Under the pieces are notes generated by a model. The model did no database searches. It was not told the DNA's origin and was given only the letters and a program-made list of their open reading frames with translations. From Xaviernesmea oryzae (GTDB lineage Bacteria; Pseudomonadota; Alphaproteobacteria; Rhizobiales; Rhizobiaceae): a stretch of 64,000 nucleotides of DNA. Below, one piece after another: positions 62,181 to 64,000 of the stretch (position 1 is the stretch's first letter; each line of letters starts with the position of its first letter). The DNA lies in the NCBI RefSeq assembly GCF_900177415.1, contig NZ_FXAF01000011.1, positions 496,001-560,000 on the forward strand, read 5' to 3'. The translations under genes were made by a program, and so were the position numbers.

Positions 62181-62268
62181 GGACGGCGCGCTTCGGCGCT
62201 TTCACGAATAAATGCATACCGCCCCTGACCGCCTGGAAGCGCGACGCGGGCTCAGCAGGATTAGAAAC

Positions 62269-64000
62269 ATGAGAAATTCCCCGTGGTTGGTGGCGAGCTA
62301 TGCTCTCATCATCTTGATCGGCATCCTGGTGGCGTTGCCGAACGTCATCCCGCAGTCGGCGCTCGACCGTCTTCCCTCCTGGTTGCCGCATAGCCGCGTT
62401 TCGCTCGGTCTCGACCTGCGCGGCGGTTCGCACCTCGTGCTGGAAGTGGATCGTGCAGATCTGATCAACGAACGCGTCCAGAGCCTGCTTCAGGATGCGC
62501 GCCGCGTTCTCCGCGACAAGAACATCAACACGTCGGCGATCCGCCGCTCCGGCGATGCGATCACGGTCGCACTCCGCGATCCGGCCCAGCGCGCCGCCGC
62601 CGTGACCGAGCTGCAGACGCTCGCCAATCCGGTCGGCTTCGGCACGACCGTGGGTGGCAGCGATCTTTCGATCACCACGCCCACCAACAACACGATCTCG
62701 ATCGCGCAGACGGATGCAGGCATCAATTCGCATATTACCGCGGCCGTCGAGCAGAGCCTCGAGATCATCCGCCAGCGCGTCGACCAGGTGGGCGTCGCCG
62801 AACCGACGATCCAGCGCGTCGGCTCCGACCGTGTCCTCGTCCAGCTCCCCGGCGAGCAGGATCCGTCGCGCCTTCGCCAGCTTCTCGGTTCGACCGCGAA
62901 AATGAGCTTCCATCTGCTCGGCCAGCAGGGCCAGCCCGGCGTCACCATGCTCGCCGACGAGGGCGGCAACCAATATCCCGTGCTTGACCGGGTCGAGCTC
63001 TCCGGCGACCGGCTGACGGATGCCCGCGCCGCCTTCGACCAGCAGACCAACGAGCCGGTCGTCAACTTCCGTTTCGACAGCGCCGGCGCCAACCGCTTCG
63101 CCCAGATCACCCAGCAGAATGTCGGCCGGCCCTTCGCGATCGTGCTCGACAACAAGGTGCTGAGCGCCCCCGTCATCCGCACGCCGATCACCGGCGGCTC
63201 CGGTCAGATTTCCGGCGGCTTCACGGTCGAGGAAGCCAATACGCTTGCAGCGCTCCTGCGTGCCGGCGCCCTGCCCGCCAAGCTGACCGTCATCGAGGAA
63301 CGCACCGTCGGCGCCGATCTCGGAGCCGACGCCATCGAGATGGGCATTTTCACCGGCCTCATCGGTTTCGGCTTGGTCGTCGCCTTCATGTTCTTCCTCT
63401 ACGGCGCATGGGGCATCCTTGCCAATGTCGCGCTCCTGATCAACGTCATCCTGACCTTTGCGGGCCTGACCCTGATCGGTTCGACGCTCACGCTGCCCGG
63501 TATCGCCGGTATCGTGCTCGGCATCGGTCTTGCGGTGGATGCCAACGTTCTCATCAACGAACGCATCAAGGAGGAAACGCGAAAGGGCCGCAGCGCCTTC
63601 GCCGCGATCGATGCGGGCTTCAAGCGCGCCTATTCCACCATCGTCGACAGTAACGTAACGGCGCTTATCGCAACCGTGCTGCTCTTCTGGTTCGGTACGG
63701 GTCCGGTCCGCGGCTTCGCCGTCACGATGGGTCTCGGCATCGGGATTTCCATGTTCACGGCCGTCTCGATCGTCCGCGTGGTGATGATCTACATCGCCGC
63801 CCGGCAGAAGCTGAAGAAGATCGATATCAAGCCGCTCCTGCCGATCAACCTCATACCCGACGGTACCCAGATCCAGTTCATGAAGGGTCGCTTCATCGGT
63901 ATCGGCGTGTCGATCGTGCTGTCGCTCGCCTCGATCGTCCTCTTCATCACCCCCGGCCTGAACTACGGCGTCGATTTCCGCGGCGGCATCCAGATGGAAG
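62269..64000 (+). CDS. secDF: SecDF fusion, preprotein translocase accessory subunit (3' end cut)
   Basis: An open frame of 577 codons that runs off the right edge. The SecD part: transmembrane helix 1, then SLGLDLRGGSHLVLEV, periplasmic P1 domain, IVLDNKVLSAPVIRTPITGGSGQISGGF, and the RND-like membrane domain with GLAVDANVLINERIKEE. After a short linker (KKIDIKPLLPINLIPDGTQ) the SecF part begins with a new helix and YGVDFRGGIQME, so the gene encodes a single SecD-SecF chain, common in Rhizobiales. It uses the proton-motive force to finish Sec export. Confidence 0.95.
   Translation, partial: MRNSPWLVASYALIILIGILVALPNVIPQSALDRLPSWLPHSRVSLGLDLRGGSHLVLEVDRADLINERVQSLLQDARRVLRDKNINTSAIRRSGDAITVALRDPAQRAAAVTELQTLANPVGFGTTVGGSDLSITTPTNNTISIAQTDAGINSHITAAVEQSLEIIRQRVDQVGVAEPTIQRVGSDRVLVQLPGEQDPSRLRQLLGSTAKMSFHLLGQQGQPGVTMLADEGGNQYPVLDRVELSGDRLTDARAAFDQQTNEPVVNFRFDSAGANRFAQITQQNVGRPFAIVLDNKVLSAPVIRTPITGGSGQISGGFTVEEANTLAALLRAGALPAKLTVIEERTVGADLGADAIEMGIFTGLIGFGLVVAFMFFLYGAWGILANVALLINVILTFAGLTLIGSTLTLPGIAGIVLGIGLAVDANVLINERIKEETRKGRSAFAAIDAGFKRAYSTIVDSNVTALIATVLLFWFGTGPVRGFAVTMGLGIGISMFTAVSIVRVVMIYIAARQKLKKIDIKPLLPINLIPDGTQIQFMKGRFIGIGVSIVLSLASIVLFITPGLNYGVDFRGGIQME

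Overview
The window looks like a chromosomal segment of a Rhizobiaceae-type alphaproteobacterium; I cannot fix the genus. Evidence: high GC content, the acpXL-to-lpxXL gene set for very-long-chain lipid A acylation, a SecD-SecF fusion, RIME/RPE-like intergenic palindromes, and corrinoid-dependent methylamine-type genes in an otherwise aerobic gene set. I see no rRNA, tRNA, insertion sequence, prophage or CRISPR array.

Layout. 1-1.1 kb: end of a fumarylacetoacetase-fold hydrolase and a gamma-carbonic anhydrase. 1.1-4.4 kb: zinc uptake, znuCB-zur divergent from znuA across two palindromic Zur-type boxes. 4.5-16.6 kb: an RcnB-like protein, then a leftward sugar cluster (LacI-type regulator, binding protein, two permeases, ATPase, GH2 beta-mannosidase, TIM-barrel isomerase, Gfo/Idh dehydrogenase, aldo-keto reductase) suggesting beta-mannoside use. 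16.7-20.7 kb: gnd, an AraC-type regulator, two small stress-type enzymes, a PAS protein. 20.8-26.4 kb: acpXL-fabZXL-fabF2XL-fabF1XL-adh2XL-lpxXL, which makes and attaches the long 27-hydroxy acyl chain of rhizobial lipid A. 26.5-28.9 kb: nucleoside hydrolase, TSUP transporter, CobU/CobP.

29.7-48.7 kb is the most interesting part: a one-carbon and quaternary-amine block. It has a betaine-type ABC binding protein and ATPase with no permease gene between them, a betaine-homocysteine methyltransferase preceded by a perfect 12-4-12 palindrome, a QueG-like 4Fe-4S protein, an MttB-family methyltransferase with no in-frame stop, a corrinoid protein, DUF1638, a formyltransferase-fold protein, a PF13769-type small protein, a methyl-THF:corrinoid methyltransferase, a RACo/RamA-like ASKHA reactivator, a LysR regulator, a GbdR-like regulator, and a dimethylglycine dehydrogenase. 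Together they could strip all methyl groups from a betaine: the first by corrinoid or homocysteine chemistry, the later ones by flavin oxidation into tetrahydrofolate. Four of these proteins carry Arg/Gly-rich tails. A response regulator and a degenerate GGDEF protein sit inside the block.

48.9-56.6 kb: mechanosensitive channel, GlsB/YeaQ-type membrane protein, DUF924, UPF0303, FMN reductase, FAD/NAD(P)-binding protein, single-receiver regulator, TerC. 56.7-60.9 kb: a triheme cytochrome with a two-subunit periplasmic molybdenum hydroxylase. 61-64 kb: His-rich cupin, a small membrane protein, and the start of secDF, which runs off the window.
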